Source of the DNA: VXYL01 sp965199915
GTDB lineage: Bacteria > Pseudomonadota > Gammaproteobacteria > Pseudomonadales > Azotimanducaceae
Length of the DNA: 64,000 bases
Assembly (NCBI GenBank): GCA_965199915.1
Contig: OZ241348.1
Span: 434,001 to 498,000, forward strand
Direction: 5' to 3'
Of the stretch, positions 50,132 to 59,433 are shown piece by piece. The first letter of the stretch is position 1; each line of letters opens with the position of its first letter. The notes beneath the pieces were generated by a model. The model had not been told where the DNA came from and did not search any database. It was given only the letters and a program-made list of their open reading frames with translations. The position numbers and the translations under genes are program-made.

Positions 50132-51378
50132 CAGCGGGTCTTCCCCTCCGTCGCGGACGCGCCGGGCCGCCGTTCGCCGCCGTCCTCCGCCAGCGGCGCG
50201 TCGTGGTCGTCCACCGGCACGCTGCAAGGCGAATGGATGGAGTAGACGGCCTTGCCGCCGAGCGCCTTGGTGAGGAGTTCGGGGGCGTCCGCGCGCGGTG
50301 GAAACCGGGCCATAGCGCCCTTGAGATACTCCTCGTTCAATTCGCAGCAGGTCCAGCGGCGGCCCAGGCGTTCGGCGACCTCGCCCGTCACGCAGGAACC
50401 GGCGAACGGGTCCAGCACGTTGTCGCCGGGGTTGGTGAGCATGCGAATGAAATACTCCGGCAGTTCCTTGGGGAAGCGCGCCGGGTGGACGGGCAGGCCG
50501 TGCTCGCGGCAGTAGTCTTGGTAGCGTCCGTTGGATTCCGTGTTGGCCACGGCCAGCAGGTTGGGAGGAACCGAACCGCCGTTGTCCTTGGCGAAATGGG
50601 TGGAGATTTGATGCCCCGAAGGGCGCAGCTTCGGCCGGTACCCGTTCTTCAACAAGCCGCGCATGGACTTGCTGTAGGGCGCGAGCACGCGGCGATTTCC
50701 GGCCTTGGGCCACGGCGTGGGGCTCAGCCACCAAACACAGTTCACGGCGTCCTTCACGCGCACGCGGCGTATGTTCACCCACTCCGCCGGCGTCGGCAGC
50801 TTGGACGGGTTCCACCAGTAGTGTTCCTGGCACAAGTGGAAGCCGAAGTCCTCGCACAGCATCAGCAGCAGTTCGAAATGGTAGAGGGAGCGCGTGGGCG
50901 TGCCCGGCTTCCACGCGCCGCCGATGTCGATCACCAAGCTGCCGCGATCCTTCAACACGCGCCGCAAGCCGGCGGCGAACGGGCGGAACCAGTCGCAATA
51001 CCGGTGGGCGTCCTCGTTGCCGTAGGACTTCTTGCGCACCAGCCCGAACGGTGGCGACGTCATCGCCAAATCCACGGAGCGCGGCGGCGCCTCGCGCAAG
51101 TGGCAGAGGGCGTCGCCGCAGAGCACTGCGCCAAGCGCTGTTTGATGGTGGAGGCGCATGCCGCCGGTCGCGCGCGCCGCCGTCGCAGCGTCGCCATCGG
51201 CGTGGTTGCCCGACTCGGCGTCGCGCCCGCGAGCGTGCTGCCGGTGCAGGTGGCGCAGGTATTCGCCCACCGAACGGCAACCCAAGCGAGCGGCCGCGCC
51301 CTCCATTTCGGCGCGTTCCCGCGTCGTCAATCGCACACGGGCGACGGTGGCGGGCGCATCCGCACGGCGTTGGTTCAT
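50131..51378 (-). CDS. Site-specific DNA methyltransferase (N4-cytosine/N6-adenine class beta)
   Basis: A 415-residue methyltransferase. The catalytic motif IV reads TSPPF (residues 107-111), the form usual for N4-cytosine enzymes. The SAM-binding motif I (NVLDPFAGSCVTGEVAERLGRRW) comes near the C-terminal third, so motif order is of the beta class. Residues ~10-50 before the catalytic domain (ARVRLTTRERAEMEGAAARL ... YLRHLHRQ) look like a ribbon-helix-helix DNA-binding segment, which could allow self-regulation. ATG 51378 is used. It is followed by the HNH endonuclease gene. Confidence 0.9.
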   Translation of the reverse strand: MNQRRADAPATVARVRLTTRERAEMEGAAARLGCRSVGEYLRHLHRQHARGRDAESGNHADGDAATAARATGGMRLHHQTALGAVLCGDALCHLREAPPRSVDLAMTSPPFGLVRKKSYGNEDAHRYCDWFRPFAAGLRRVLKDRGSLVIDIGGAWKPGTPTRSLYHFELLLMLCEDFGFHLCQEHYWWNPSKLPTPAEWVNIRRVRVKDAVNCVWWLSPTPWPKAGNRRVLAPYSKSMRGLLKNGYRPKLRPSGHQISTHFAKDNGGSVPPNLLAVANTESNGRYQDYCREHGLPVHPARFPKELPEYFIRMLTNPGDNVLDPFAGSCVTGEVAERLGRRWTCCELNEEYLKGAMARFPPRADAPELLTKALGGKAVYSIHSPCSVPVDDHDAPLAEDGGERRPGASATEGKTR

Positions 51379-51517
51379 ACGAAGGCACTTTACATGACGG
51401 CGACTGCCGCTGGCTGCCCAGAGACGGTCCGGCGCGATTCGAGATCGTGCGCCAAGCTGGATGAAGCACAAAGAAGATCGACAACGCTTGCCCGCAGCGG
51501 TCGGCGGACAACGTCAA

Positions 51518-52648
51518 CTACGGTCTTTCGCCCATCGCGTCCAGCCACTTTTCGCCATTGCGCTTTGCGGCCGCGATGGCGAGCGGCGTGTGGCCACGCG
51601 CGTCGGCCGCGGTCGGGCTTGCGCCGGCGGCGATCAGCCGCCGCACAACGGCTTTGAGCCGATCTTTGTCCTTCACCGTGGAGCGCAGCGTTGCGGCGAG
51701 GGGCGTTTGGCCGGCTTGGTCCTGCGCGTCCACCTCCGCGCCGCTGCGCAGCAGCAGCGCCACGATGTCCGCGAAACCGGCCTTGGCGGCGCAGTGCAAC
51801 GCTGTTTGGCCCTTGCGGTTGCGCGCGCCGAGGTCGCTGCCGGCGGCGATCAGCGCGCGCACCCGTTCGATGTTGCCGCCGCGGTCGCCGCGGCACTGAA
51901 ACACGATGGGCGGCCAGCCGCCTTCCGCGTGATCGACGTCGGTGCGCGCGCCGCGGCGCTTGAGCACCCGCGCGACGGCCGGGTCGAGGACGCCGCCGCG
52001 TGGCGGCTCCACCGCGGCGGCGACCAGCCCGGCGGCGAAGAGGCGTTCGAGAATGTCGGCGCGGCCGCGCCAGATGCAGAACCGCGCCAGCCAGTGGCTG
52101 TGCGGCTTGGGGTCGGCGCCGTGCGCCAGCAGCAGCGCCACGAGGTGGTCGTGGCCGGCGCTGACGGCGTAGTGCAGGGCGGTGGCGCGCACGGTCGCGT
52201 CGTGCTGCGGCACCTCCACCTTCGCCAGCGCGGGGCGCCGCCGCAGTTGCTCGCGCACGGCCTCCGCGCGGCCCAGAAAAACCGCGGTGTGGAAGTCCTC
52301 CCGCGCGCCGCGTCGCAGCAGCAGGTCCGCCACCGCGTCGCGGCGCTTGAACCGCGCCGCGCAGTACGGGGAGATCTCCACCAGCAGCGGCGTGAAGTGG
52401 CAGCCCCGCGCGTGGATGTCGGCGCCCTCGTCGAGCAGGTGTTCGACCACCGGCGCCCGCCCCCGGTACGCCGCCTCCCACAGCATCGTGCGTCCGTGGG
52501 AACCCACTCGGCGCAACCACTCCGGCCGCTGTGCCAGCACCGCCCGCACGGTGGCGAGATCGCCGCGGCCGGCGGCGGCGACGCCCACCTTCAGGAAGTC
52601 GCTGGCCTTGCCCGTCAATTCGGCGGTCACGACGCCGCGTTCCGTCAC
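51518..52648 (-). CDS. Ankyrin-repeat protein coupled to the ABC exporter
   Basis: A 376-residue protein made almost wholly of ankyrin repeats. Examples are GRTMLWEAAYRGRAPVVEHL, ATALHYAVSAGHDHLVALLL, KGQTALHCAAKAGFADIVAL and AGQTPLAATLRS. No signal peptide, so cytosolic. The GTG at 52648 overlaps the TGA of the ABC permease (GTGA), making it the last gene of the export operon. Ankyrin proteins bind other proteins; a cytosolic partner of the transporter or an immunity-like role can only be guessed. Confidence 0.85.
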   Translation of the reverse strand: MTERGVVTAELTGKASDFLKVGVAAAGRGDLATVRAVLAQRPEWLRRVGSHGRTMLWEAAYRGRAPVVEHLLDEGADIHARGCHFTPLLVEISPYCAARFKRRDAVADLLLRRGAREDFHTAVFLGRAEAVREQLRRRPALAKVEVPQHDATVRATALHYAVSAGHDHLVALLLAHGADPKPHSHWLARFCIWRGRADILERLFAAGLVAAAVEPPRGGVLDPAVARVLKRRGARTDVDHAEGGWPPIVFQCRGDRGGNIERVRALIAAGSDLGARNRKGQTALHCAAKAGFADIVALLLRSGAEVDAQDQAGQTPLAATLRSTVKDKDRLKAVVRRLIAAGASPTAADARGHTPLAIAAAKRNGEKWLDAMGERP

Positions 52649-53908
52649 TCGGTCTGCAGCGCCGCCACCGGGTCGAGGTGCGCCGCGGACAGCGCCGGAT
52701 ACACGCCGAAGCCCACCGCGATGGCCGTGCAAACCAACACGGCCAAGGCGATGCCGGGCAGGGACCACGCCACCGCCCAGCCCGCGAAGGCCGCGATCAC
52801 GTAGGCGATCACCGCGCCGAGGGCGACGCCAACGGCCGCGCCGATCAGCGCCACGAGGGCGGCTTCCACCAGGAATTGCCGCACGACGTCCGTCTCGCGC
52901 GCGCCGACGGCGCGCAACAGGCCGATCTCCGGCCGCCGCTCCAGCACGCTCGCCATCATGATGTTCATGATGCCGATGCCGCCAACCAGGAGCGAGATGC
53001 CGGCGATGGCGGACATGACGATGGCGAAAAATGCGCTGGGTCTCTTGCTGTTGCGCGAGCAGCCGCACCGGCACCGTGATGCGCGTGTCCTTCTGCCCGC
53101 CGTGGCGCCGGTCGAGCAGGTGCGCCACCGCCTGCGCCGCCGAAGCGGGCGGGAAACCGCGCCGCACGCGCAGTTTGAGCTGGCTGAGTTCGGGTTGCCA
53201 CGACCCCAGATGCAACCGCTTGAGGCCGGTCTTCAGCGGCAGGTACACGCGGTCGTCTTCGCCGCCGACGGCTTGGCCTTGGAACTTGCCGGCGGGCACC
53301 TGCCGGTCGCGCAACACGCCCACGACCTCGAGCCACAGGTGGTTCACCTTCACCATGCCGCCCACCGCTTCGCCTTGGGGAAACAGGCGGCGCGCGGTCG
53401 CTTCGCCGAGCACCGACACTTGGGCGAAAGCGGCATCCTCCGCGGCGCTGAACAACCGGCCTCTGGCCGCTTCCAGCCGCGACAACGCGAAATAAGACGG
53501 GTCCACCGCCCACACCGCGGCGTGGCTTTCTCCACCGCGCGAGAACACCGACCACGCCGGAACCACGCGCACGCCGGCGCACTGCGCGATGAAGGGCAGG
53601 GTGTCCAGCACGCTGCGCGCATCCGCCAGCGACAGCCCCGTTGAATGTTGCCGGACGTCCTTGGCGCTGTCGCCGGGTGGTTGCGTGGCATGCACGATGA
53701 GGTTGTCGGCGCCCATGCCCTCGATCATTTCCAACGCTTGCCGGCTGCCGCCTTCGCTCACCGCCAGCATGGCGATGACCGCGCCGACGCCGAACACCAT
53801 GCCGAGCAGCATGAGCGCCGAACGCAGACGGTGGTGCGCGAGCTGCGCCGCCGCTTGGCGCACATCCGGCCAGCAACGGCGCGCGGTGGCCGCGATGGCG
53901 GGGATCAT
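52645..53908 (-). pseudogene. MacB/FtsX-type ABC permease, frameshifted
   Basis: The N-terminal part (from ATG 53908, overlapping the adaptor stop) has the first transmembrane helix and MacB-like periplasmic domain. After LLAQQQETQRIF the frame is lost. The C-terminal part with three transmembrane helices (AGISLLVGGIGIMNIMMAS, LERRPEIGLLRAVGA, ... LSAAHLDPVAALQTE) is in another frame. Removing one base from the A5 run at 53027-53031 (T5 on the coding strand) restores a single ~420-residue permease. It is either a real inactivating indel or a homopolymer sequencing error. Confidence 0.85.
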
Positions 53909-55140
53909 TCGCCGCCGGCCGGCGCCGCCAAGCACACGCGATCGCCCTCCGCGAGGCCGTCGGTCACTTCCACCATCGTCGAACTCACTTGCCCCAGGCG
54001 AACTTCGCGCGCCGCCGGCGTCCCGGCGTCCAGAACATAGACGAAGGGCGCCTCGTCGTTGTAGAAAACCGATTGCGCCGGCAGCAGAAAGCCGCCCTCG
54101 ACGTGGCCGGTGAGGATGGTGGCGCTCAGGCTGCTGCCGACGCGCATGACGTCGGCGTCCACCCGGTCCGGGGCCACTTCGACCACGACAAACCGCTGCG
54201 GGTCGTCGCGCGTCTTGGGAATGGCCGCCGGCGAGACGCTGAGGACGCGCCCGGCGATCGCGTTGCCCACCGCGCTGTCCAAGCGCAACGTCGCGACCTG
54301 TTCGGGCGCGATGCCCACGGCGTCCACTTCCGGCACGAAGACGCGGGCGCGCACTTTGCCCCGCACCGGCAGCAAGCCCACGGGCCGCCCGGGGTAGACG
54401 CGGTGTCCTTGGGAGAGTTTCTCGCCCCACGGCAAGCGGGCATAGACGAACGTGCCGTCCGCGGGACTCTTGAGTTCCATCGCGGCAAGGGCCGAGTCCT
54501 GATTGGAAACCTTCGCTTGGCTGGCGGTGCGCCGCGCCCGGATGCGCTGCCGCTCCGCCCCGGCGCGGCGTTCGTGGGTGTTCGCCTGCCAAGCGAAATA
54601 GGCGTCCTGCACGGCAAGGTAGTCCAGGTCGCCGAGCGCGTCCAACACCTCGTTGCGGCTGAACAGGAGCGGATCCGCGTCCACGAAGCCGCGCGCGATG
54701 TGCTGCTCCTCGTTGACGCGCAACCCCTCGTGGTCGATGAGCGCGCGGGCGATGGCGGTGTCGCGCGCGTGCGTGTCCAGCTGCAGGTCGACATGCGCCA
54801 CGTCGAGCGTGCTGAACCGCCGCGACGAGCGCACTTCGCTGTCGTCGAACCGCATGATCACTTGGCCCTTGGCCACCTCGGAATACTCCGGCACCATCCA
54901 CGCGATGTCGAAGGGCATGTTCACGTCGGTCGGCAAGTGGATGGTCACCGCTTCGGACGGCACCAGCTCGCCTTCGGCGCGCACGAGGAACCGCTGGTCG
55001 CGCGGTTGCACTTCAATGGTTGGCGGCAACGCCTCCGATCCGGTGCAGCCCATGCCGACGCCCAGCGCCGACAGCGCCAACACGCGGCACGCGCCGTGGG
55101 TTGCGGCCGCCATCCGGCGGGTCGCCATCCGGCGGGTCAC
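53905..55140 (-). CDS. HlyD/RND-type periplasmic adaptor lipoprotein, third of three
   Basis: A 411-residue membrane-fusion protein. The N-terminal signal ends near VGMGC (lipoprotein-like). FLVRAEGELVPSEAVTIHLP begins the barrel-sandwich domain, a coiled coil follows, and LKSPADGTFVYARLPWGEKL, VRARVFVPEVDAVGI and a C-terminal PFVYVLDAGTPAAREVRLG complete the lipoyl, beta-barrel and membrane-proximal domains. The start is GTG 55140, overlapping the preceding gene by 4 bp. It connects the ABC permease to an outer-membrane exit not found here. Confidence 0.88.
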   Translation of the reverse strand: MTRRMATRRMAAATHGACRVLALSALGVGMGCTGSEALPPTIEVQPRDQRFLVRAEGELVPSEAVTIHLPTDVNMPFDIAWMVPEYSEVAKGQVIMRFDDSEVRSSRRFSTLDVAHVDLQLDTHARDTAIARALIDHEGLRVNEEQHIARGFVDADPLLFSRNEVLDALGDLDYLAVQDAYFAWQANTHERRAGAERQRIRARRTASQAKVSNQDSALAAMELKSPADGTFVYARLPWGEKLSQGHRVYPGRPVGLLPVRGKVRARVFVPEVDAVGIAPEQVATLRLDSAVGNAIAGRVLSVSPAAIPKTRDDPQRFVVVEVAPDRVDADVMRVGSSLSATILTGHVEGGFLLPAQSVFYNDEAPFVYVLDAGTPAAREVRLGQVSSTMVEVTDGLAEGDRVCLAAPAGGE

Positions 55141-56288
55141 AGCCGCACCTGGTCCCCGGCGGCCAGGCCGGCGGTTACCACGAACATGTCCTCGCTGCGC
55201 TCGCCAAGAGACACCGGCGCCCAACCGCGGTTGCGGTGGATGACGCCGGGAGCGCCGTCCCGGTAGGCGAGGGCGGCGCGCGGCACGGCCAGCGCGTTCT
55301 TCGCCACGGCGACTTCGATGGTCACCTGCACCGACATGCCGAGACGCAAGCCCTGGGTGTCCGGCGGCAGGCTGATGCGGGCGTCGCGCACCGTGGCCGG
55401 CGAGGTGCGCGATTTGCGCCGCACCGAGTGCGCCACCGCGGCCACGCGGCCAGCCACCTCCACGCCCCCGGCGGCGTCCACAAGCAGGCGGGCGGGTTGA
55501 TCCTTCGCCAGTTGCGCCGCCAGGTGTTCGGGTATTTCCGCCCGCACCGCCAGCGCGGTGTCGCTGGCGAGTTCGGCCACCAGCAAGCCCGGATACACCG
55601 AACTGCCCACGTCGAGCTTGTTGCCTTGGTAGTCCGTGCCGATCACGAAAAGCCCGGCGCGCGGGGCGCGCACCGTGAACGATGCAAGTTCCGTGGCGGC
55701 GGCGGTGTGCTGGATCTCCCGCCCGCGGATCTTCGCCTCCAACTCCAAGAGCCTGGCCGTGCGCACGCGGTCGCTGAGCGGCTGGCGCAAGCGCATCAGC
55801 TGCAGCAACCGGCCGGCGATGCGCTTCTCCTCGGCGAGTTTTTGGTACTCCACGCTGGCGATCAGCTCGGCCGGCTGTTCGGCTTTGCGGTCGGCCTTGC
55901 GGGATCGGCTTTCGGCCGCCGCCAAAGCGACTTTTTCGTCTTCGACCTCGCGCGCGTGTCGCTCGACGAGCGACTTGCGTTCTTCGCGCGCCTCGGCCAA
56001 CTCGCCGGCCAAATCGCGCACCCGCTCGTCCACGCCGCTGCCGTCGAACTGCACCAGCAACTCGCCTTGCGCGACATGGCGCCCTTCCTCCGCCAAGTGC
56101 GTGACCACCATCGACCAGCTTCGGTTCGGCGGCGCGCTGAACCGCACGACATCCTCCGAGACGACGATGCCGCTCGCGTCAATGGTGATTGGGCGATCGT
56201 GTTCGGTCACGCGCAGCCAATCGCCGGTCGAGTCGCAACCGCAGGCCAGCAAAGCCGCGCCGAGCGCGGTGGTGGCGAGGCCCTTCAC
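55137..56288 (-). CDS. HlyD/RND-type periplasmic adaptor lipoprotein, second of three
   Basis: A 383-residue adaptor. The signal peptide ends in the lipobox LLAC. Domains in order: barrel sandwich (ITIDASGIVVSEDVVRFSAP; VAQGELLVQFDGSGV), a long coiled-coil hairpin (~85-185), return of the sandwich (ASFTVRAPRAGLFVIGTDYQ), beta-barrel (LAVRAEIPEHLAAQLAKDQPA) and C-terminal domain (VPRAALAYRDGAPG). GTG 56288 overlaps the TGA of the disrupted first adaptor. Different enough from adaptor 3 to be an old paralogue. Confidence 0.88.
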   Translation of the reverse strand: MKGLATTALGAALLACGCDSTGDWLRVTEHDRPITIDASGIVVSEDVVRFSAPPNRSWSMVVTHLAEEGRHVAQGELLVQFDGSGVDERVRDLAGELAEAREERKSLVERHAREVEDEKVALAAAESRSRKADRKAEQPAELIASVEYQKLAEEKRIAGRLLQLMRLRQPLSDRVRTARLLELEAKIRGREIQHTAAATELASFTVRAPRAGLFVIGTDYQGNKLDVGSSVYPGLLVAELASDTALAVRAEIPEHLAAQLAKDQPARLLVDAAGGVEVAGRVAAVAHSVRRKSRTSPATVRDARISLPPDTQGLRLGMSVQVTIEVAVAKNALAVPRAALAYRDGAPGVIHRNRGWAPVSLGERSEDMFVVTAGLAAGDQVRL

Positions 56289-56433
56289 GGACCCACCTCG
56301 GCGAACACGGTCATGCCGGGGGTGAGGGTGGGCGGCACGTCCGCCAACGGTTCCGCGAGCACCTCGAAGTAGCCGCCGCCGCTCCATTCTGTGCGCGTCG
56401 CCGCCTGTTTGGACGTCCACCGCACGCGGGCCC

Positions 56434-57663
56434 CAGGGCAATCGCATTTGGATTAGGTGGGGCGGCACGGAGAGCGGGGATGGTGCAGAATAGGCGTCTC
56501 GATCCAAGGAGGGAGAGACGGAATGCGGGAACTTCTGTTTGTTTTTCAAGAAGTTGAGGACCCTAGGCGAGGCAACGCCAAGCGCCACGACCTGCACGAG
56601 ATGCTGGTGATCGCGCTGCTGTCGATGCTCACGGGCGGACGCACATGCGTCGAGATGGAGGACTACGGATGCGCCGCGGAGCGGTGGCTGCGGACGTTTC
56701 TGGCGCTGAGGAACGGGATTCCGAGCCACGACACGTTCTCGCGGCTGTTCAGACTGTTGAACCCGGCGGGTCTTCAGACGGCGCTGCTGCGCCTGGCGCA
56801 GGACTGGGCGGACCGGCTCGGCGGCGTGATCGCGGTGGACGGCAAGGTGCTGCGGCGGTCGTTCGAGGACGCCTCGGAACGGTCGCCGACGCACCTTCTG
56901 CAAGCGTTCGCGGCGGAGTCGAAGCTGACGCTGGCGCAGATGGAGGTGGACGGCAAGTCGAACGAGATCCCGGCGCTGCCGAAGCTGCTGGAGCTGGTGG
57001 ACGTGAGGGGGCGGACGGTGACGGCGGACGCGCTGCACGCGCAGCGCGGGACGGCGGCGGCGATCGTGGCCAAGGGCGGCGACTACGCGCTGGCGCTGAA
57101 GGGCAACCAGGGGACGCTGCGCGCGGACGTGGAGGAGTACTTGGACAACCCGCCCGCGTCGGCGAAACTCCTGTCGCATCAACAGGTTGACAAGGGCCAC
57201 GGGCGCGTCGAGAAGCGCACGGCGACGGTCTGCCACGACGTCGACTGGCTGCAAGAGCGCCACGACTGGCCCGGTCTTTCGGCCTTCGGCAAGGTCGTCG
57301 CCGAGCGGCATCTCGCCGACGGCTCGGAGAGCGTCGACAGCCGCTACTACCTGCTCAGCGCCAAGCCCTCGGCGGAGCGCTTCGGGCGCACCGTCCGCTC
57401 CCACTGGGCGATCGAGAACGGCCTGCACTGGGTGCTCGACGTGTCGATGGACGAAGACCAGGCGCGCAACCGCAAGGGCAACTCCGCCGCCTGTCTGGCG
57501 GTGGTCCGCCGGCTGGCCCTGAACATCGTGCGGATGCATCCCGACAAGCGGTCCATCCGCCGCAAGTTCACCCGCGCCCAGCGCGACGACAACTTCCTGC
57601 TCGACATGATCCGGCGCATCCGCAAGCGCGAGTAGGCGCGGGATTCCAAATGCGATTGCCCTG
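56434..57663 (+). mobile_element. ISAs1-family insertion sequence, 1,230 bp
   Basis: Perfect 19-bp terminal inverted repeats: CAGGGCAATCGCATTTGGA at 56434-56452 and its complement at 57645-57663. Each end is flanked by the 10-bp target duplication ACGCGGGCCC (56424-56433 and 57664-57673). One transposase gene fills the element. Perfect repeats and target duplication show a recent, probably intact insertion. Confidence 0.96.
56523..57635 (+). CDS. ISAs1-family transposase
   Basis: A 370-residue DDE transposase. N-terminal VEDPRRGNAKRHDLHEMLVIALLS-like region (H-repeat-associated N-terminal domain), the first Asp in GVIAVDGKVLRRS (~103), the second in DVRGRTVTADALHAQ (~165), and the Glu in SHWAIENGLHWVLDV (~300) with the Y-(2)-R-(3)-E-(6)-K-like context. 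The frame is complete with ATG 56523 after an AGGGAGAGA ribosome-binding site. It is oriented against the disrupted export operon. Confidence 0.95.
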   Translation: MRELLFVFQEVEDPRRGNAKRHDLHEMLVIALLSMLTGGRTCVEMEDYGCAAERWLRTFLALRNGIPSHDTFSRLFRLLNPAGLQTALLRLAQDWADRLGGVIAVDGKVLRRSFEDASERSPTHLLQAFAAESKLTLAQMEVDGKSNEIPALPKLLELVDVRGRTVTADALHAQRGTAAAIVAKGGDYALALKGNQGTLRADVEEYLDNPPASAKLLSHQQVDKGHGRVEKRTATVCHDVDWLQERHDWPGLSAFGKVVAERHLADGSESVDSRYYLLSAKPSAERFGRTVRSHWAIENGLHWVLDVSMDEDQARNRKGNSAACLAVVRRLALNIVRMHPDKRSIRRKFTRAQRDDNFLLDMIRRIRKRE

Positions 57664-58512
57664 ACGCGGGCCCGCAACCGCGTCGCCGGCAGCGCGTCCG
57701 GGGCGACCAGCAGTTCCGTGTCGGGCGGCAGGGCGCGGATATCCGCCTCGTGTGCCCAGAAACGGAAACGCAACGCGCCGCCGCTGGTCACCTTGGCGAT
57801 TTGCGCTGTCGGCTGCAGAGTCTCGCCGGCGAACACCTTGTTGCCGGTGAACTCGTTTTCGCTGTGGACGAACACGCCGCGCCGGTCGGCTTGGATTTCG
57901 GCGCGCTCGATGGCGCGGCGCATGCGCTCGTGATGCGCTTCGGCTGTGGCGATGCGCATCTCGGCCAGCGCCAACGCACCGCTGCGCGCGGCACGTTGAT
58001 CCGCAAGCGCCGCTGCGGCGCGTTCGAGGGCGTGTTCGGCGACCGCAAGCCGGAGCTGGGCGTTGTCGTGGTCGAGCTGGCGGGTGGCGGAGGCCGGCAC
58101 CTCGGCGTCGATGCGGGCCAAGCGAACCTCGGACTCCGCTTCCGCGACCGCCGTTTCGGCGTCCAGCACGGCGAGCGCTGTTTCGGCTTCGGCGCGTCCG
58201 GCCTCTAGGCGGCGGCGTTCCAAGTCCATCTGCGCGGTTTCCGTGGTGGCGATGAGATCGCCGGGATCCAGCCGCACAACCACCTCGCCGGCAGTCACGG
58301 TAGCCCCCTCGGGCGCGAGCCAAGCGATGCGCCGCTGCCAAGCGCCGGGCAGCCGCGGCATTTCGATCACTTGGGATTCGCCATCGTCGACCACGCCGGT
58401 GAGGTACGGAGGGCCGGCGTGTACCGCCAGCGCAACCACAAGCGGGCCGCAAACGCCGAGCGCAAGCGCGCCGGGCCGGCACCGCCGCGCGGGCCAAGCG
58501 AGCGGCGGTCGC

Positions 58513-59199
58513 TCAGTGCCGCGCTTCACGTTCGATGCCGCCGTCGCGCATGTGGATGACGCGATGCGCGTGCGCCGCCACTTCGTTGTCGTGCGTGACC
58601 ATCAGAATGGTTTGGCCATCGCGGTTCAGTTCGCCGAGCAACGCCATGGTCTCGGCGGAGGTCTTGGAGTCCAAGTTGCCGGTGGGCTCGTCGGCAAGCA
58701 GCAGCGGCGGCGCGGCGACGAGGGCGCGCGCGATGGCCACGCGCTGCCGCTGGCCGCCGGACAGCTGGTTGGGCCGGTGGTCCAGCCGGTCCGCCAAGCC
58801 GAGGCGGTCGAGCAGCGCCGGCGCCCGGCGGCGGCCTTCTTCGGCCCAGCTGTCCGCGTAGCGCAGCGGCAGCAGCGCGTTCTGCAACGCGGTCATGCGC
58901 GGCAGCAAGTGGAAACTCTGAAAGACGAAGCCAATGTGGCGGTTGCGCAGCGCCGAGAGCTGCCGATCGTCCATGCGCGACACCGTTTGGTCGAGCAAGC
59001 GGTAGGTGCCGGCGTCGGCCCGGTCCAGACATCCGAGAATGTTCATCAGCGTGGATTTGCCGGAGCCGGACGGCCCCATCACGGCCACGAAATCCCCCGC
59101 GTCCACTTGCAGATCGACGTGATCGAGGGCATGCACGGTGGTTTCGCCGACTTGAAAGTTGCGGCACAAATCCGATGTGGAGATAACGGGAGCTTGCAT
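58513..59199 (-). CDS. MacB/LolD-type ABC transporter ATPase
   Basis: A 228-residue ATPase. Walker A GPSGSGKST (~43-51), Q-loop FVFQSFHLLPRMTA, signature LSGGQRQRVAIARAL, Walker B LLLADEPTGNLD and H-loop VTHDNEVA. The ATG at 59199 gives the standard start (VISTSDLCRNFQVG). It is the first gene of the operon ATPase-adaptor-adaptor-adaptor-permease-ankyrin. It would energise a MacB-like exporter, now likely defective. Confidence 0.95.
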   Translation of the reverse strand: MQAPVISTSDLCRNFQVGETTVHALDHVDLQVDAGDFVAVMGPSGSGKSTLMNILGCLDRADAGTYRLLDQTVSRMDDRQLSALRNRHIGFVFQSFHLLPRMTALQNALLPLRYADSWAEEGRRRAPALLDRLGLADRLDHRPNQLSGGQRQRVAIARALVAAPPLLLADEPTGNLDSKTSAETMALLGELNRDGQTILMVTHDNEVAAHAHRVIHMRDGGIEREARH

Positions 59200-59433
59200 C
59201 GGGGCGATGGACGGGTGCGCTCTCCAACCGACAAGCCGACACCTCGCCAATGCCGCAAGCGTAGCACACGCGGCGGGCGTTGTGCGCCTAACGTGGAACG
59301 GAACATGGTGTTGGCGACGGCCCTGCGCCGCAGGCGCGTCTGCCGAGCTTGCCGTGTTTCCACCGCCGGTCGAGGTCACCTCCCGCCAGTCATCACGGTT
59401 ACCGCGTGGACAAGACTGAACTCGATGCGATGC

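Larger units (their letters stand above)
56285..58529 (-). pseudogene. HlyD-type adaptor, first of three, interrupted by ISAs1-family element
   Basis: The 5' part (58529 down to 57664) encodes a signal anchor, barrel sandwich (WLAPEGATVTAGEVVVRLDP), coiled coil and RFRFWAHEADIRALP beta-barrel. After RARVR an insertion sequence intervenes. The 3' part (56423 to 56285) continues WTSKQAATRTEWSGGGYFEV to the TGA. Deleting the 1,230-bp element and one 10-bp target duplication leaves 1,005 bp, an intact 334-residue frame, so the gene was whole before insertion. The start is GTG 58529, overlapping the ATPase gene by 17 bp. Confidence 0.92.
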
